Source of the DNA: Paenalcaligenes suwonensis
Lineage (GTDB): Bacteria; Pseudomonadota; Gammaproteobacteria; Burkholderiales; Burkholderiaceae_B
Assembly: GCF_011290505.1 (NCBI RefSeq)
Contig: NZ_JAANPV010000003.1
Location: 1-64,000 of the forward strand
Length of the DNA stretch: 64,000 bases
Reading direction: 5' to 3'
In this document: positions 1 to 8,937 of the stretch, piece by piece
Position numbering within the stretch: the first letter of the stretch is position 1
Layout: every line of letters starts with the position of its first letter
Made by a program: the position numbers and the translations under genes
The notes under the pieces: generated by a model
Seen by the model: the letters and a program-made list of their open reading frames with translations, nothing else
The model's database searches: none
What the model was told of the DNA's origin: nothing

Positions 1-195
1 GTCATCGCCGGGCGGCCAGTCCGTTGTAACAGCTGGGAGGCGATCATCTGGGATTACTTTTACTATGCCGATGAAGTACCACCAATGGACTGGCCTACAA
101 AGCACATAGAGTCCTACAGGCTCGCATGCACCTCACTCGGGGCGGAAAAGGTTGAGGTCTTGCGTGCCGCTTTCAGGTCGCGATATGCGGCCTAA
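1..195 (+). CDS. aadB: ANT(2'')-Ia aminoglycoside nucleotidyltransferase, C-terminal part
   Basis: Reading frame 1 is open from the first base to TAA at 193-195 and gives the last 64 residues of aadB, including WDYFYYADEVPPMDWPTKHI and the end FRSRYAA. The full protein is about 177 residues, so roughly two thirds lies outside the window. The enzyme adenylates the 2'' hydroxyl of gentamicin, tobramycin and kanamycin. The stop codon lies inside the start of the attC site, as is typical for this cassette. It would be expressed from the integron Pc promoter to the left. Identification is by recognition of the C-terminal sequence. Confidence 0.9.
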   Translation, partial: VIAGRPVRCNSWEAIIWDYFYYADEVPPMDWPTKHIESYRLACTSLGAEKVEVLRAAFRSRYAA

Positions 196-247
196 CAATT
201 CGTCCAAGCCGACGCCGCTTCGCGGCGCGGCTTAACTCAGGTGTTAG
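190..247 (+). other. attC recombination site of the aadB cassette
   Basis: The site begins at GCCTAAC overlapping the aadB stop and ends at GTTAG (243-247). Between them lies a strongly self-complementary core around CGCCGCTTCGCGGCG. The total of about 60 bp fits the known short aadB attC. IntI1 recombines the folded bottom strand at the G/TTAG point, which is the boundary with the next cassette. Confidence 0.85.
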
Positions 248-311
248 CCTTATTTGAATACTTCACACTCTGATATAAGATGTAAGCCAATCAAAATGAT
301 GAGGTTATTAC

Positions 312-1178
312 ATGAAGCTTTTACTGGTATTTTCGCTTTTAATACCGTCTATGGTGTTTGCAAATAGTTCAAAGTTTCAACAGGTTGAACAAGATGCTAA
401 GGTAATTGAAGCATCTCTTTCTGCGCATATAGGGATTTCTGTTCTTGATACTCAAACTGGAGAGTATTGGGATTACAATGGCAATCAGCGTTTTCCTTTG
501 ACAAGTACTTTTAAAACAATAGCTTGTGCTAAATTATTATATGATGCTGAGCAAGGGGAAATAAACCCTAAGAGTACAATTGAGATCAAAAAAGCAGATC
601 TTGTGACCTATTCTCCCGTAATAGAAAAGCAAGTAGGACAAGCAATAACGCTCGATGATGCGTGTTTTGCAACTATGACGACAAGTGATAATGCAGCAGC
701 AAATATCATCCTAAATGCCCTAGGAGGTCCTGAAAGCGTGACGGATTTTCTAAGACAAATCGGAGATAAAGAAACCCGTCTAGACCGTATTGAACCTGAA
801 TTAAATGAAGGCAAGCTTGGTGATTTGAGGGATACGACAACTCCTAATGCAATAGTGAATACTTTAAATGAATTATTATTTGGTTCCACATTGTCTCAAG
901 ATGGCCAGAAAAAATTAGAGTATTGGATGGTGAATAATCAAGTCACTGGTAATTTATTGCGGTCAGTATTGCCAGAGGGATGGAATATTGCGGATCGTTC
1001 AGGTGCTGGCGGATTTGGTGCTCGGAGTATTACAGCCGTTGTTTGGAGTGAAGCTCAATCCCCAATCATAGTTAGTATCTATCTAGCGCAAACAGAGGCT
1101 TCAATAGCAGATCGAAATGATGCAATTGTTAAAATTGGTCGTTCAATTTTTGAAGTTTATTCATCACAATCGCGTTGA
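312..1178 (+). CDS. blaCARB: Class A carbenicillinase (PSE/CARB family)
   Basis: A 288-residue secreted beta-lactamase that hydrolyses penicillins including carbenicillin. The N-terminus [17 protein letters not shown] is a Sec signal peptide. Class A motifs are all present: STFK with the catalytic serine, SDN, the omega-loop E in RIEPELN, and RSG in place of the usual KTG. The Arg in RSG is the mark of the carbenicillinase subgroup. Compared with my memory of CARB-2/PSE-1 (start MKFLLAFSLL) it differs at many positions, so it is closer to another CARB allele, possibly CARB-4; the allele cannot be assigned without alignment. It lies in a cassette between two attC sites. Its codon use is AT-rich compared with the flanking integron, which fits independent cassette origin. 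Confidence 0.93.
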   Translation: MKLLLVFSLLIPSMVFANSSKFQQVEQDAKVIEASLSAHIGISVLDTQTGEYWDYNGNQRFPLTSTFKTIACAKLLYDAEQGEINPKSTIEIKKADLVTYSPVIEKQVGQAITLDDACFATMTTSDNAAANIILNALGGPESVTDFLRQIGDKETRLDRIEPELNEGKLGDLRDTTTPNAIVNTLNELLFGSTLSQDGQKKLEYWMVNNQVTGNLLRSVLPEGWNIADRSGAGGFGARSITAVVWSEAQSPIIVSIYLAQTEASIADRNDAIVKIGRSIFEVYSSQSR

Positions 1179-1181
1179 TAA

Positions 1182-1305
1182 GGCTAACAAAGCATTTAAG
1201 AGGGACAGCCAACGCGTGGCACTTTTATTATGCGTTGGTTTTTGTGGTTACGGTGTTATGCGGTAAGTTGGTAGTAGCGTTGGCTGCCCCTTAATGCGGC
1301 GTTAG
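1182..1305 (+). other. attC recombination site of the blaCARB cassette
   Basis: A long attC from GGCTAAC (1182-1188) just after the stop codon to GCGTTAG (1299-1305). It contains an extended imperfect inverted repeat: GGGACAGCCAACGC near 1202 pairs with GCGTTGGCTGCCCC near 1277. The length of about 120 bp agrees with the long attC known for CARB cassettes. The 3'-conserved segment starts at its right edge. Confidence 0.85.
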
Positions 1306-1409
1306 ATGCACTAAGCACATAATTGCTCACAGCCAAACTATCAGGTCAAGTCTGCTTTTATTATTTTTAAGCGTGCATAATAAGCCCTACACAAATTGGG
1401 AGATATATC

Positions 1410-1757
1410 ATGAAAGGCTGGCTTTTTCTTGTTATCGCAATAGTTGGCGAAGTAATCGCAACATCCGCATTAAAATCTAGCGAGGGCTTTACTAAGCTTG
1501 CCCCTTCCGCCGTTGTCATAATCGGTTATGGCATCGCATTTTATTTTCTTTCTCTGGTTCTGAAATCCATCCCTGTCGGTGTTGCTTATGCAGTCTGGTC
1601 GGGACTCGGCGTCGTCATAATTACAGCCATTGCCTGGTTGCTTCATGGGCAAAAGCTTGATGCGTGGGGCTTTGTAGGTATGGGGCTCATAATTGCTGCC
1701 TTTTTGCTCGCCCGATCCCCATCGTGGAAGTCGCTGCGGAGGCCGACGCCATGGTGA
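1410..1757 (+). CDS. qacEdelta1: Truncated SMR quaternary ammonium efflux protein QacEdelta1
   Basis: A 115-residue small multidrug resistance protein with about three membrane segments. The N-terminus [19 protein letters not shown] contains the conserved Glu that couples proton and cation antiport in this family. The native C-terminus is replaced by [14 protein letters not shown] because the sul1 segment was joined to the gene, the hallmark of the class 1 integron 3'-conserved segment. It overlaps the start of sul1 by 7 bp. Residual resistance to quaternary ammonium compounds is usually weak. Confidence 0.97.
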   Translation: MKGWLFLVIAIVGEVIATSALKSSEGFTKLAPSAVVIIGYGIAFYFLSLVLKSIPVGVAYAVWSGLGVVIITAIAWLLHGQKLDAWGFVGMGLIIAAFLLARSPSWKSLRRPTPW

Positions 1758-2590
1758 CGGTGTTCGGCATTCTGAATCTCACCGAGGACTCCTTCTTCGA
1801 TGAGAGCCGGCGGCTAGACCCCGCCGGCGCTGTCACCGCGGCGATCGAAATGCTGCGAGTCGGATCAGACGTCGTGGATGTCGGACCGGCCGCCAGCCAT
1901 CCGGACGCGAGGCCTGTATCGCCGGCCGATGAGATCAGACGTATTGCGCCGCTCTTAGACGCCCTGTCCGATCAGATGCACCGTGTTTCAATCGACAGCT
2001 TCCAACCGGAAACCCAGCGCTATGCGCTCAAGCGCGGCGTGGGCTACCTGAACGATATCCAAGGATTTCCTGACCCTGCGCTCTATCCCGATATTGCTGA
2101 GGCGGACTGCAGGCTGGTGGTTATGCACTCAGCGCAGCGGGATGGCATCGCCACCCGCACCGGTCACCTTCGACCCGAAGACGCGCTCGACGAGATTGTG
2201 CGGTTCTTCGAGGCGCGGGTTTCCGCCTTGCGACGGAGCGGGGTCGCTGCCGACCGGCTCATCCTCGATCCGGGGATGGGATTTTTCTTGAGCCCCGCAC
2301 CGGAAACATCGCTGCACGTGCTGTCGAACCTTCAAAAGCTGAAGTCGGCGTTGGGGCTTCCGCTATTGGTCTCGGTGTCGCGGAAATCCTTCTTGGGCGC
2401 CACCGTTGGCCTTCCTGTAAAGGATCTGGGTCCAGCGAGCCTTGCGGCGGAACTTCACGCGATCGGCAATGGCGCTGACTACGTCCGCACCCACGCGCCT
2501 GGAGATCTGCGAAGCGCAATCACCTTCTCGGAAACCCTCGCGAAATTTCGCAGTCGCGACGCCAGAGACCGAGGGTTAGATCATGCCTAG
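1751..2590 (+). CDS. sul1: Sulfonamide-resistant dihydropteroate synthase
   Basis: A 279-residue DHPS that makes dihydropteroate from p-aminobenzoate and the pterin diphosphate while discriminating against sulfonamides. The start [20 protein letters not shown] matches Sul1. Family motifs follow: [12 protein letters not shown], the pterin-binding region around [11 protein letters not shown], and SRKSFLGA. The ATG at 1751 is chosen because it gives the canonical length; a longer in-frame extension upstream would run through qacEdelta1 and is not supported. It is co-transcribed with qacEdelta1. Confidence 0.98.
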   Translation: MVTVFGILNLTEDSFFDESRRLDPAGAVTAAIEMLRVGSDVVDVGPAASHPDARPVSPADEIRRIAPLLDALSDQMHRVSIDSFQPETQRYALKRGVGYLNDIQGFPDPALYPDIAEADCRLVVMHSAQRDGIATRTGHLRPEDALDEIVRFFEARVSALRRSGVAADRLILDPGMGFFLSPAPETSLHVLSNLQKLKSALGLPLLVSVSRKSFLGATVGLPVKDLGPASLAAELHAIGNGADYVRTHAPGDLRSAITFSETLAKFRSRDARDRGLDHA

Positions 2591-2717
2591 CATTCACCTT
2601 CCGGCCGCCCGCTAGCGGACCCTGGTCAGGTTCCGCGAAGGTGGGCGCAGACATGCTGGGCTCGTCAGGATCAAACTGCACTATGAGGCGGCGGTTCATA
2701 CCGCGCCAGGGGAGCGA

Positions 2718-3218
2718 ATGGACAGCGAGGAGCCTCCGAACGTTCGGGTCGCCTGCTCGGGTGATATCGACGAGGTTGTGCGGCTGATGCACGACGCTGC
2801 GGCGTGGATGTCCGCCAAGGGAACGCCCGCCTGGGACGTCGCGCGGATCGACCGGACATTCGCGGAGACCTTCGTCCTGAGATCCGAGCTCCTAGTCGCG
2901 AGTTGCAGCGACGGCATCGTCGGCTGTTGCACCTTGTCGGCCGAGGATCCCGAGTTCTGGCCCGACGCCCTCAAGGGGGAGGCCGCATATCTGCACAAGC
3001 TCGCGGTGCGACGGACACATGCGGGCCGGGGTGTCAGCTCCGCGCTGATCGAGGCTTGCCGCCATGCCGCGCGAACGCAGGGGTGCGCCAAGCTGCGGCT
3101 CGACTGCCACCCGAACCTGCGTGGCCTATACGAGCGGCTCGGATTCACCCACGTCGACACTTTCAATCCCGGCTGGGATCCAACCTTCATCGCAGAACGC
3201 CTAGAACTCGAAATCTAA
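2718..3218 (+). CDS. orf5: GNAT-family acetyltransferase Orf5 of the 3'-conserved segment
   Basis: A 166-residue GCN5-related N-acetyltransferase. The acetyl-CoA binding region is visible as LAVRRTHAGRGVSSALIEAC, followed by the late motif LYERLGF. It is the usual gene after sul1 in class 1 integrons. No substrate is established. Its GC-rich codon use matches sul1. The gene ends 366 bp before the tetR(A) stop codon. Confidence 0.93.
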   Translation: MDSEEPPNVRVACSGDIDEVVRLMHDAAAWMSAKGTPAWDVARIDRTFAETFVLRSELLVASCSDGIVGCCTLSAEDPEFWPDALKGEAAYLHKLAVRRTHAGRGVSSALIEACRHAARTQGCAKLRLDCHPNLRGLYERLGFTHVDTFNPGWDPTFIAERLELEI

Positions 3219-3584
3219 CGTCCGTTCGGGCATCGAGGTCCATGTCGGGGTGGGACGGGCCCGTGGCTTCAAGATCACTTGCAGTCCGACCGCGATGTCT
3301 TGGTTGCGCGAGAGGTTGTCGATATCTGGACCTCGCCCGCGAGCGCCAGGCGCACGAGGCCGGCGCGCGGACCCGCGCCACGGCCCACGAGCGGACGCCG
3401 CAGCAGGAGCGCCAGAAGGCCGCCAGAGAGGCCGAGCGCGGCCGTGAGGCTTGGACGCTAGGGCAGGGCATGAAAAAGCCCGTAGCGGGCTGCTACGGGC
3501 GTCTGACGCGGTGGAAAGGGGGAGGGGATGTTGTCTACATGGCTCTGCTGTAGTGAGTGGGTTGCGCTCCGGCAGCGGTCCTGA
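3219..3584. other. Scar between the 3'-conserved segment and the tet(A) block
   Basis: No intact gene. About 3304-3460 is very GC-rich and in one frame reads as an Arg/Ala/Glu-rich stretch (ERQAHEAGARTR, then QQERQKAAREAER) that resembles the charged C-terminal end of a plasmid relaxase. I believe the same sequence flanks tetR(A) in RP1/RK2-type contexts. It is followed by a hairpin at 3473-3502 (AGCCCGTAGC paired with GCTACGGGC), a likely terminator downstream of tetR. The junction where orf5-linked sequence stops is not resolved. Confidence 0.5.
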
Positions 3585-4235
3585 TCAATCGTCACCCTTT
3601 CTCGGTCCTTCAACGTTCCTGACAACGAGCCTCCTTTTCGCCAATCCATCGACAATCACCGCGAGTCCCTGCTCGAACGCTGCGTCCGGACCGGCTTCGT
3701 CGAAGGCGTCTATCGCGGCCCGCAACAGCGGCGAGAGCGGAGCCTGTTCAACGGTGCCGCCGCGCTCGCCGGCATCGCTGTCGCCGGCCTGCTCCTCAAG
3801 CACGGCCCCAACAGTGAAGTAGCTGATTGTCATCAGCGCATTGACGGCGTCCCCGGCCGAAAAACCCGCCTCGCAGAGGAAGCGAAGCTGCGCGTCGGCC
3901 GTTTCCATCTGCGGTGCGCCCGGTCGCGTGCCGGCATGGATGCGCGCGCCATCGCGGTAGGCGAGCAGCGCCTGCCTGAAGCTGCGGGCATTCCCGATCA
4001 GAAATGAGCGCCAGTCGTCGTCGGCTCTCGGCACCGAATGCGTATGATTCTCCGCCAGCATGGCTTCGGCCAGTGCGTCGAGCAGCGCCCGCTTGTTCCT
4101 GAAGTGCCAGTAAAGCGCCGGCTGCTGAACCCCCAACCGTTCCGCCAGTTTGCGTGTCGTCAGACCGTCTACGCCGACCTCGTTCAACAGGTCCAGGGCG
4201 GCACGGATCACTGTATTCGGCTGCAACTTTGTCAT
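3585..4235 (-). CDS. tetR(A): Tetracycline repressor, class A
   Basis: A 216-residue TetR-family dimeric repressor. The N-terminal helix-turn-helix runs through about residues 2-45 (LNEVGVDGLTTRKLAERLGVQQPALYWHF). The C-terminal domain binds the Mg-tetracycline complex, which releases the operators. The ATG at 4235 (MTKLQPNTV) is used instead of an upstream in-frame ATG at 4262, because the longer start would lie beyond the first tet operator. It is divergent from tetA with two operators between them. Confidence 0.95.
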   Translation of the reverse strand: MTKLQPNTVIRAALDLLNEVGVDGLTTRKLAERLGVQQPALYWHFRNKRALLDALAEAMLAENHTHSVPRADDDWRSFLIGNARSFRQALLAYRDGARIHAGTRPGAPQMETADAQLRFLCEAGFSAGDAVNALMTISYFTVGAVLEEQAGDSDAGERGGTVEQAPLSPLLRAAIDAFDEAGPDAAFEQGLAVIVDGLAKRRLVVRNVEGPRKGDD

Positions 4236-4244
4236 GCTTGACAC

Positions 4245-4259
4245 TTTATCACTGATAAA
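4245..4259. promoter_or_regulatory. tetO: tet operator proximal to tetR
   Basis: Palindromic TTTATCACTGATAAA, the TetR-binding site. It lies 10 bp upstream of the tetR start, so TetR represses its own gene as well as tetA. Confidence 0.93.
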
Positions 4260-4277
4260 CATAATATGTCCACCAAC

Positions 4278-4290
4278 TTATCAGTGATAA
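4278..4290. promoter_or_regulatory. tetO: tet operator proximal to tetA
   Basis: The second palindrome TTATCAGTGATAA, centred about 32 bp from the first one, covers the tetA promoter. Two such operators between divergent tetR and tetA are the standard arrangement. Confidence 0.93.
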
Positions 4291-4340
4291 AGAATCCGCG
4301 CGTTCAATCGGACCAGCGGAGGCTGGTCCGGAGGCCAGAC

Positions 4341-5540
4341 GTGAAACCCAACAGACCCCTGATCGTAATTCTGAGCACTGTCGCGCTCGACGCTGTCGGC
4401 ATCGGCCTGATTATGCCGGTGCTGCCGGGCCTCCTGCGCGATCTGGTTCACTCGAACGACGTCACCGCCCACTATGGCATTCTGCTGGCGCTGTATGCGT
4501 TGATGCAATTTGCCTGCGCACCTGTGCTGGGCGCGCTGTCGGATCGTTTCGGGCGGCGGCCGGTCTTGCTCGTCTCGCTGGCCGGCGCTGCTGTCGACTA
4601 CGCCATCATGGCGACGGCGCCTTTCCTTTGGGTTCTCTATATCGGGCGGATCGTGGCCGGCATCACCGGGGCGACTGGGGCGGTAGCCGGCGCTTATATT
4701 GCCGATATCACTGATGGCGATGAGCGCGCGCGGCACTTCGGCTTCATGAGCGCCTGTTTCGGGTTCGGGATGGTCGCGGGACCTGTGCTCGGTGGGCTGA
4801 TGGGCGGTTTCTCCCCCCACGCTCCGTTCTTCGCCGCGGCAGCCTTGAACGGCCTCAATTTCCTGACGGGCTGTTTCCTTTTGCCGGAGTCGCACAAAGG
4901 CGAACGCCGGCCGTTACGCCGGGAGGCTCTCAACCCGCTCGCTTCGTTCCGGTGGGCCCGGGGCATGACCGTCGTCGCCGCCCTGATGGCGGTCTTCTTC
5001 ATCATGCAACTTGTCGGACAGGTGCCGGCCGCGCTTTGGGTCATTTTCGGCGAGGATCGCTTTCACTGGGACGCGACCACGATCGGCATTTCGCTTGCCG
5101 CATTTGGCATTCTGCATTCACTCGCCCAGGCAATGATCACCGGCCCTGTAGCCGCCCGGCTCGGCGAAAGGCGGGCACTCATGCTCGGAATGATTGCCGA
5201 CGGCACAGGCTACATCCTGCTTGCCTTCGCGACACGGGGATGGATGGCGTTCCCGATCATGGTCCTGCTTGCTTCGGGTGGCATCGGAATGCCGGCGCTG
5301 CAAGCAATGTTGTCCAGGCAGGTGGATGAGGAACGTCAGGGGCAGCTGCAAGGCTCACTGGCGGCGCTCACCAGCCTGACCTCGATCGTCGGACCCCTCC
5401 TCTTCACGGCGATCTATGCGGCTTCTATAACAACGTGGAACGGGTGGGCATGGATTGCAGGCGCTGCCCTCTACTTGCTCTGCCTGCCGGCGCTGCGTCG
5501 CGGGCTTTGGAGCGGCGCAGGGCAACGAGCCGATCGCTGA
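4341..5540 (+). CDS. tet(A): Tetracycline efflux MFS transporter Tet(A), variant form
   Basis: A 399-residue, 12-helix major facilitator that exchanges tetracycline-Mg for protons. The loop 2-3 signature GALSDRFGRRP is at about residues 64-74. The GTG at 4341 is preceded by GGAGG at 4330-4334; an ATG 75 bp upstream lies before the second operator and is not needed. Residues 201-203 in the central cytoplasmic loop are Ala-Ser-Phe, and residues 5, 55, 75 and 84 are Arg, Met, Val and Ala. As I recall, this is the full set of changes reported for the type 1 Tet(A) variant linked to reduced tigecycline susceptibility. The reference residues should be verified. Confidence 0.96.
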   Translation: MKPNRPLIVILSTVALDAVGIGLIMPVLPGLLRDLVHSNDVTAHYGILLALYALMQFACAPVLGALSDRFGRRPVLLVSLAGAAVDYAIMATAPFLWVLYIGRIVAGITGATGAVAGAYIADITDGDERARHFGFMSACFGFGMVAGPVLGGLMGGFSPHAPFFAAAALNGLNFLTGCFLLPESHKGERRPLRREALNPLASFRWARGMTVVAALMAVFFIMQLVGQVPAALWVIFGEDRFHWDATTIGISLAAFGILHSLAQAMITGPVAARLGERRALMLGMIADGTGYILLAFATRGWMAFPIMVLLASGGIGMPALQAMLSRQVDEERQGQLQGSLAALTSLTSIVGPLLFTAIYAASITTWNGWAWIAGAALYLLCLPALRRGLWSGAGQRADR

Positions 5541-5571
5541 TCGTGGAAACGATAGGCCTATGCCATGCGGG

Positions 5572-6440
5572 TCAAGGCGACTTCCGGCAAGCTATACGCG
5601 CCCTAGGAGTGCGGTTGGAACGTTGGCCCAGCCAGATACTCCCGATCACGAGCAGGACGCCGATGATTTGAAGCGCACTCAGCGTCTGATCCAAGAACAA
5701 CCATCCTAGCAACACGGCGGTCCCCGGGCTGAGAAAGCCCAGTAAGGAAACAACTGTAGGTTCGAGTCGCGAGATCCCCCGGAACCAAAGGAAGTAGGTT
5801 AAACCCGCTCCGATCAGGCCGAGCCACGCCAGGCCGAGAACATTGGTTCCTGTAGGCATCGGGATTGGCGGATCAAACACTAAAGCTACTGGAACGAGCA
5901 GAAGTCCTCCGGCCGCCAGTTGCCAGGCGGTAAAGGTGAGCAGAGGCACGGGAGGTTGCCACTTGCGGGTCAGCACGGTTCCGAACGCCATGGAAACCGC
6001 CCCCGCCAGGCCCGCTGCGACGCCGACAGGATCTAGCGCTGCGTTTGGTGTCAACACCAACAGCGCCACGCCCGCAGTTCCGCAAATAGCCCCCAGGACC
6101 GCCATCAATCGTATCGGGCTACCTAGCAGAGCGGCAGAGATGAACACGACCATCAGCGGCTGCACAGCGCCTACCGTCGCCGCGACCCCGCCCGGCAGGC
6201 GGTAGACCGAAATAAACAACAAGCTCCAGAATAGCGAAATATTAAGTGCGCCGAGGATGAAGATGCGCATCCACCAGATTCCCGTTGGAATCTGTCGGAC
6301 GATCATCACGAGCAATAAACCCGCCGGCAACGCCCGCAGCATCGCGACCGTCATCGGTGAGAAGTTCGGCAGGTATTGGGTGGTGACAATGTAGGTGCTG
6401 CCCCAAATGGCAGGTGCTATCGCTGTGAACAATAAATCGG
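5572..6440 (-). pseudogene. pecM: PecM-like DMT/EamA transporter, 5' truncated
   Basis: About 286 residues of a ten-helix drug/metabolite transporter normally found beside tet(A) in Tn1721 relatives. The sequence begins at (D)LLFTAIAPAIWGSTYIVTTQ, already inside the first membrane helix, with only a TTG at 6432 as a possible start. Its natural N-terminus is cut where it joins tniA near 6440. It is convergent with tetA. Function in the tet unit is unknown and is probably lost here. Confidence 0.8.
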
Positions 6441-7124
6441 GGCAGACGGCGCTTCCAGCGTGACGACCATGCCGAGCACGCAGCGGGTGAACACGTCGAT
6501 GGCGAGGGTCAGGTACGGGCGGCCAATAGGTTGCCGGTCGCGGTCATCGACCACGATCAGGTCGATGACCGTATGGTCTATCTGCACCTGCTCCAGCGGC
6601 GCGGTCACGGCAGGAGGCTCGCCGCCCACACCTTGTAGGTCACGAGCGGCATCCTGGCCTTCCCGCCGGCGGATGACCTTGCGCGGGTCAAGGCTAGCGA
6701 TCCGTAAGGCCACGGTATTGCGCGCCGGCACTCGCAGTTTTTGAGCCTTGCACACCTGAGTGACTTCGCGGTGAAAGGCCGCTAGGCTGCGCTTCTGCTT
6801 GGTCAGGAACCGCTTTTGCAGTAGCTCGTGGATGACGCGCTCGACCGGTTCCGGCAAGCGCCCCTTACCTTTACCTCCACCGGACTGGCCGGGCACCAGA
6901 TCCGTCACGAGGCCGCTGCCTTGCCGGGCACGCCGGATCAGAACGTATACCTGGCGCCGAGACAAGCCCAGCGCCTGAGCCGCCATATCGGCCGCTTCGT
7001 GCCCGACCGTCTCCGACTGCGCCAACGGACTGATGATCTCCGCACGACGGCGCGCACGCTCCCAAGCCTCATCAGGCAGAGTGGCCACGCCTTGTTCTGG
7101 AATCCGTGGGGTGTCCGTCGCCAT
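6441..7124 (-). pseudogene. tniA: Truncated TniA transposase
   Basis: The first 228 residues of the Tn402/Tn5053 DDE transposase, from MATDTPRIPEQGVATLPDEAW to VTLEAPSA. The frame then runs into foreign sequence (PIYCSQR) and stops. The N-terminal DNA-binding region and the start of the integrase core (QIDHTVIDL, LTLAIDVFTR) remain; the later acidic residues of the catalytic triad are lost. The ATG at 7124 is chosen because it gives the recognised N-terminus. The gene lies between the pecM junction and IRt. Confidence 0.9.
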
Positions 7125-7240
7125 GCTCACCTCGCTTTGGTGCACACGAGTATTGAGCATAGTCGAGATTGGTGCAGATCACTTCTGATATTGAACTGTC
7201 AGGAGCTGGCTGCACAACAGCCATTACGCCCAATCAACTG

Positions 7241-7265
7241 GTGCAGTCGTCTTCTGAAAATGACA
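7241..7265 (-). repeat. IRt: Tn402 terminal inverted repeat IRt (25 bp)
   Basis: Read on the minus strand it begins TGTCATTTTCAGAAGACGAC, the known outer end of Tn402-like elements and class 1 integrons. It lies 116 bp upstream of the tniA start. It marks the exact right edge of the transposon; bases 7266-7270 (AATGC) are the possible duplicated target. Confidence 0.93.
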
Positions 7266-7274
7266 AATGCGCCT

Positions 7275-7301
7275 AGCTCATTTTTACAGCTTAAATGAGC
7301 T
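7275..7301. promoter_or_regulatory. Hairpin/operator candidate upstream of arsR
   Basis: A 9-bp perfect inverted repeat, AGCTCATTT and AAATGAGCT, with a 9-bp loop. It begins 10 bp outside IRt and ends 36 bp before the arsR ATG. It may be an ArsR-type operator or the structured target favoured by Tn402 transposition. The spacer to arsR also contains an AT-rich stretch (ATATTTCGACTATTATTGAA) resembling ArsR/SmtB boxes. Confidence 0.45.
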
Positions 7302-7337
7302 ATTGAGCACACTCCATATTTCGACTATTATTGAAAC

Positions 7338-7670
7338 ATGGAAACGATAAATGCTGTAGCCGCCCTGGCGGCCATCGCTCAAGAATCGCGCCTCGCGGTG
7401 TTCCGGCTTCTCGTCCAGGCCGGCCCCGCCGGCATGGCCGCCGGAAAAATCAGCGAAGCGGCCGGCATCCCGCCGTCTTCGCTATCCTTCCACCTGAAAG
7501 AGCTGGCACACGCCGGCATGGTCACGTCGCGGCAAGAAGGCCGATTTGTGATCTACGAGGCGAACTTTTCGACGGCCACTAACCTGGTGGCCTTTCTCAC
7601 GGAAAACTGCTGCGGCGGCCAGGTGTGCAACCTGTCTTGCACCACGGAAGCCGGGAAGGTGTTGGCATGA
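7338..7670 (+). CDS. arsR: ArsR-family arsenite-responsive repressor
   Basis: A 110-residue winged-helix repressor. The DNA-binding helices are around [24 protein letters not shown]. The Cys-rich C-terminus [12 protein letters not shown] supplies the probable As(III)/Sb(III) ligands. This places the site at the C-terminus, unlike the E. coli R773 ArsR site in the DNA-recognition helix. It is first in a tightly coupled operon: its stop overlaps the arsH start in ATGA. The transposon insertion ends only 72 bp upstream. Confidence 0.93.
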   Translation: METINAVAALAAIAQESRLAVFRLLVQAGPAGMAAGKISEAAGIPPSSLSFHLKELAHAGMVTSRQEGRFVIYEANFSTATNLVAFLTENCCGGQVCNLSCTTEAGKVLA

Positions 7671-8434
7671 GACTTCGCCATCTTTCCGACCCCGATTCTT
7701 TGCCCGCTTTGGACAAATCCTTTGCCATCGAGCGCCCGGCGCTCGGGCTGGCACCCGACGCCCCGCCGGTGCGTATCCTGCTGCTGTATGGCTCGCTGCG
7801 CGCCCGCTCGTTCTCACGGCTGGCCGTCGAGGAAGCGGCCCGGCTGCTGCAATTCTTTGGCGCAGAAACACGCATCTTCGACCCGTCCGATTTGCCGTTG
7901 CCCGATCAAGTGCAAAGCGACGATCACCCGGCCGTCAAGGAGCTGCGCGCCCTGTCCGAGTGGTCAGAGGGACAAGTCTGGTGCAGCCCGGAACGCCACG
8001 GTCAGATTACCAGTGTCATGAAGGCGCAGATTGACCATCTGCCGCTTGAAATGGCCGGCATCCGGCCGACCCAAGGCCGCACCCTGGCCGTGATGCAGGT
8101 ATCCGGCGGCTCGCAGAGCTTCAACGCCGTGAACACCTTGCGTCTGCTCGGCCGCTGGATGCGAATGTTCACCATTCCGAACCAGTCGAGTATCGCCAAA
8201 GCGTTCCAAGAGTTCGACGCGGCGGGCCGCATGAAGCCCTCGCCGTACTACGACCGAATAGCCGATGTGATGGAAGAACTGGTGCGCTTCACGGCGCTGG
8301 TACGGCCGCACCGTGAAGCACTGACAGACCGCTATTCCGAACGGAAAGCGGCCGGCCACGTCATCGACGAGGCCACCGATCTTTCATCCATCGCCATTGC
8401 TCCCCAGCCACTACCAGAAAGCGAAACATCATGA
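7667..8434 (+). CDS. arsH: ArsH, NADPH-dependent FMN oxidoreductase for organoarsenicals
   Basis: A 255-residue flavoprotein. The FMN-binding signature of the NADPH-dependent reductase family is visible as [16 protein letters not shown], with [20 protein letters not shown] further on, as in known ArsH proteins. Family members oxidise trivalent organoarsenicals to less toxic pentavalent forms. The ATG at 7667 overlaps the arsR stop codon by 4 bp; the longer frame starting upstream lies inside arsR and is not favoured. It overlaps arsC in the same ATGA fashion. Confidence 0.93.
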   Translation: MRLRHLSDPDSLPALDKSFAIERPALGLAPDAPPVRILLLYGSLRARSFSRLAVEEAARLLQFFGAETRIFDPSDLPLPDQVQSDDHPAVKELRALSEWSEGQVWCSPERHGQITSVMKAQIDHLPLEMAGIRPTQGRTLAVMQVSGGSQSFNAVNTLRLLGRWMRMFTIPNQSSIAKAFQEFDAAGRMKPSPYYDRIADVMEELVRFTALVRPHREALTDRYSERKAAGHVIDEATDLSSIAIAPQPLPESETS

Positions 8435-8937
8435 CCGAAAGAATCTATAACGTCCTCATCCTCTGCACCGGCAATTCGGCGCGCAGCATCATGGCCGAAG
8501 CTCTCATCAACACGATGGGGCAAGGGCGCTTCCGCGCCTACAGCGCCGGCAGTCACCCAACCGGCAAGGTCAATCCCTTCGCCGTCGAAAAGGTGGAGTC
8601 GGTGAATTACCCGACCGAGAATCTGCGCAGCAAGAGCTGGGACGAGTACGCCACGCCCGACGCACCGAAGATGGACTTCATCATCACCGTCTGCGACAAC
8701 GCCGCCGGCGAAATGTGTCCGGTGTGGCCTGGTCAGCCGATCTCGGCGCATTGGGGATTTGAAGACCCGGCCGCCGTCGAAGGCACTGACGCCGAGAAGC
8801 GCCGGGCCTTCGAACAAACCTTCCGGCACATGATGAACCGCGTCCGCCTGTTCGTGAATCTGCCTCTCAAAATGCTTGACCAGACGGCCATCAAGCGCGA
8901 GCTGGCGAACATCGGCAAGACCGAGCAGGAAGCATGA
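8431..8937 (+). CDS. arsC: Arsenate reductase, low-molecular-weight phosphatase type
   Basis: A 168-residue cytoplasmic reductase of the LMW-PTP fold. The P-loop is a CX5R motif, CTGNSARS, starting at residue 12. A second redox Cys is in the [17 protein letters not shown] region. It converts As(V) to As(III), the substrate of the downstream Acr3 pump. The start overlaps the arsH stop and its own stop overlaps acr3, so the four genes are translationally coupled. Confidence 0.93.
   Translation: MTERIYNVLILCTGNSARSIMAEALINTMGQGRFRAYSAGSHPTGKVNPFAVEKVESVNYPTENLRSKSWDEYATPDAPKMDFIITVCDNAAGEMCPVWPGQPISAHWGFEDPAAVEGTDAEKRRAFEQTFRHMMNRVRLFVNLPLKMLDQTAIKRELANIGKTEQEA

Larger units (their letters stand above)
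1..7265. mobile_element. Tn402-like class 1 integron/transposon, right part
   Basis: Cassettes (aadB end, blaCARB), then qacEdelta1-sul1-orf5, a tetR(A)-tetA(A)-delta-pecM block, a truncated tniA reading inward, and a 25-bp IRt. In Tn402 relatives tniA begins next to IRt and reads toward the integron, exactly as here. tniB, tniQ and tniR are absent, so the unit cannot transpose by itself. intI1, attI1 and IRi would lie left of the window. The five bases outside IRt (7266-7270) are the candidate target duplication; its partner is not visible. Confidence 0.9.

Noticed and set aside
2804..3553. A 249-codon frame overlapping orf5
   Set aside because: Arg-rich shadow of the GC-rich orf5 region in another frame; only its last part may reflect a relaxase-like remnant.
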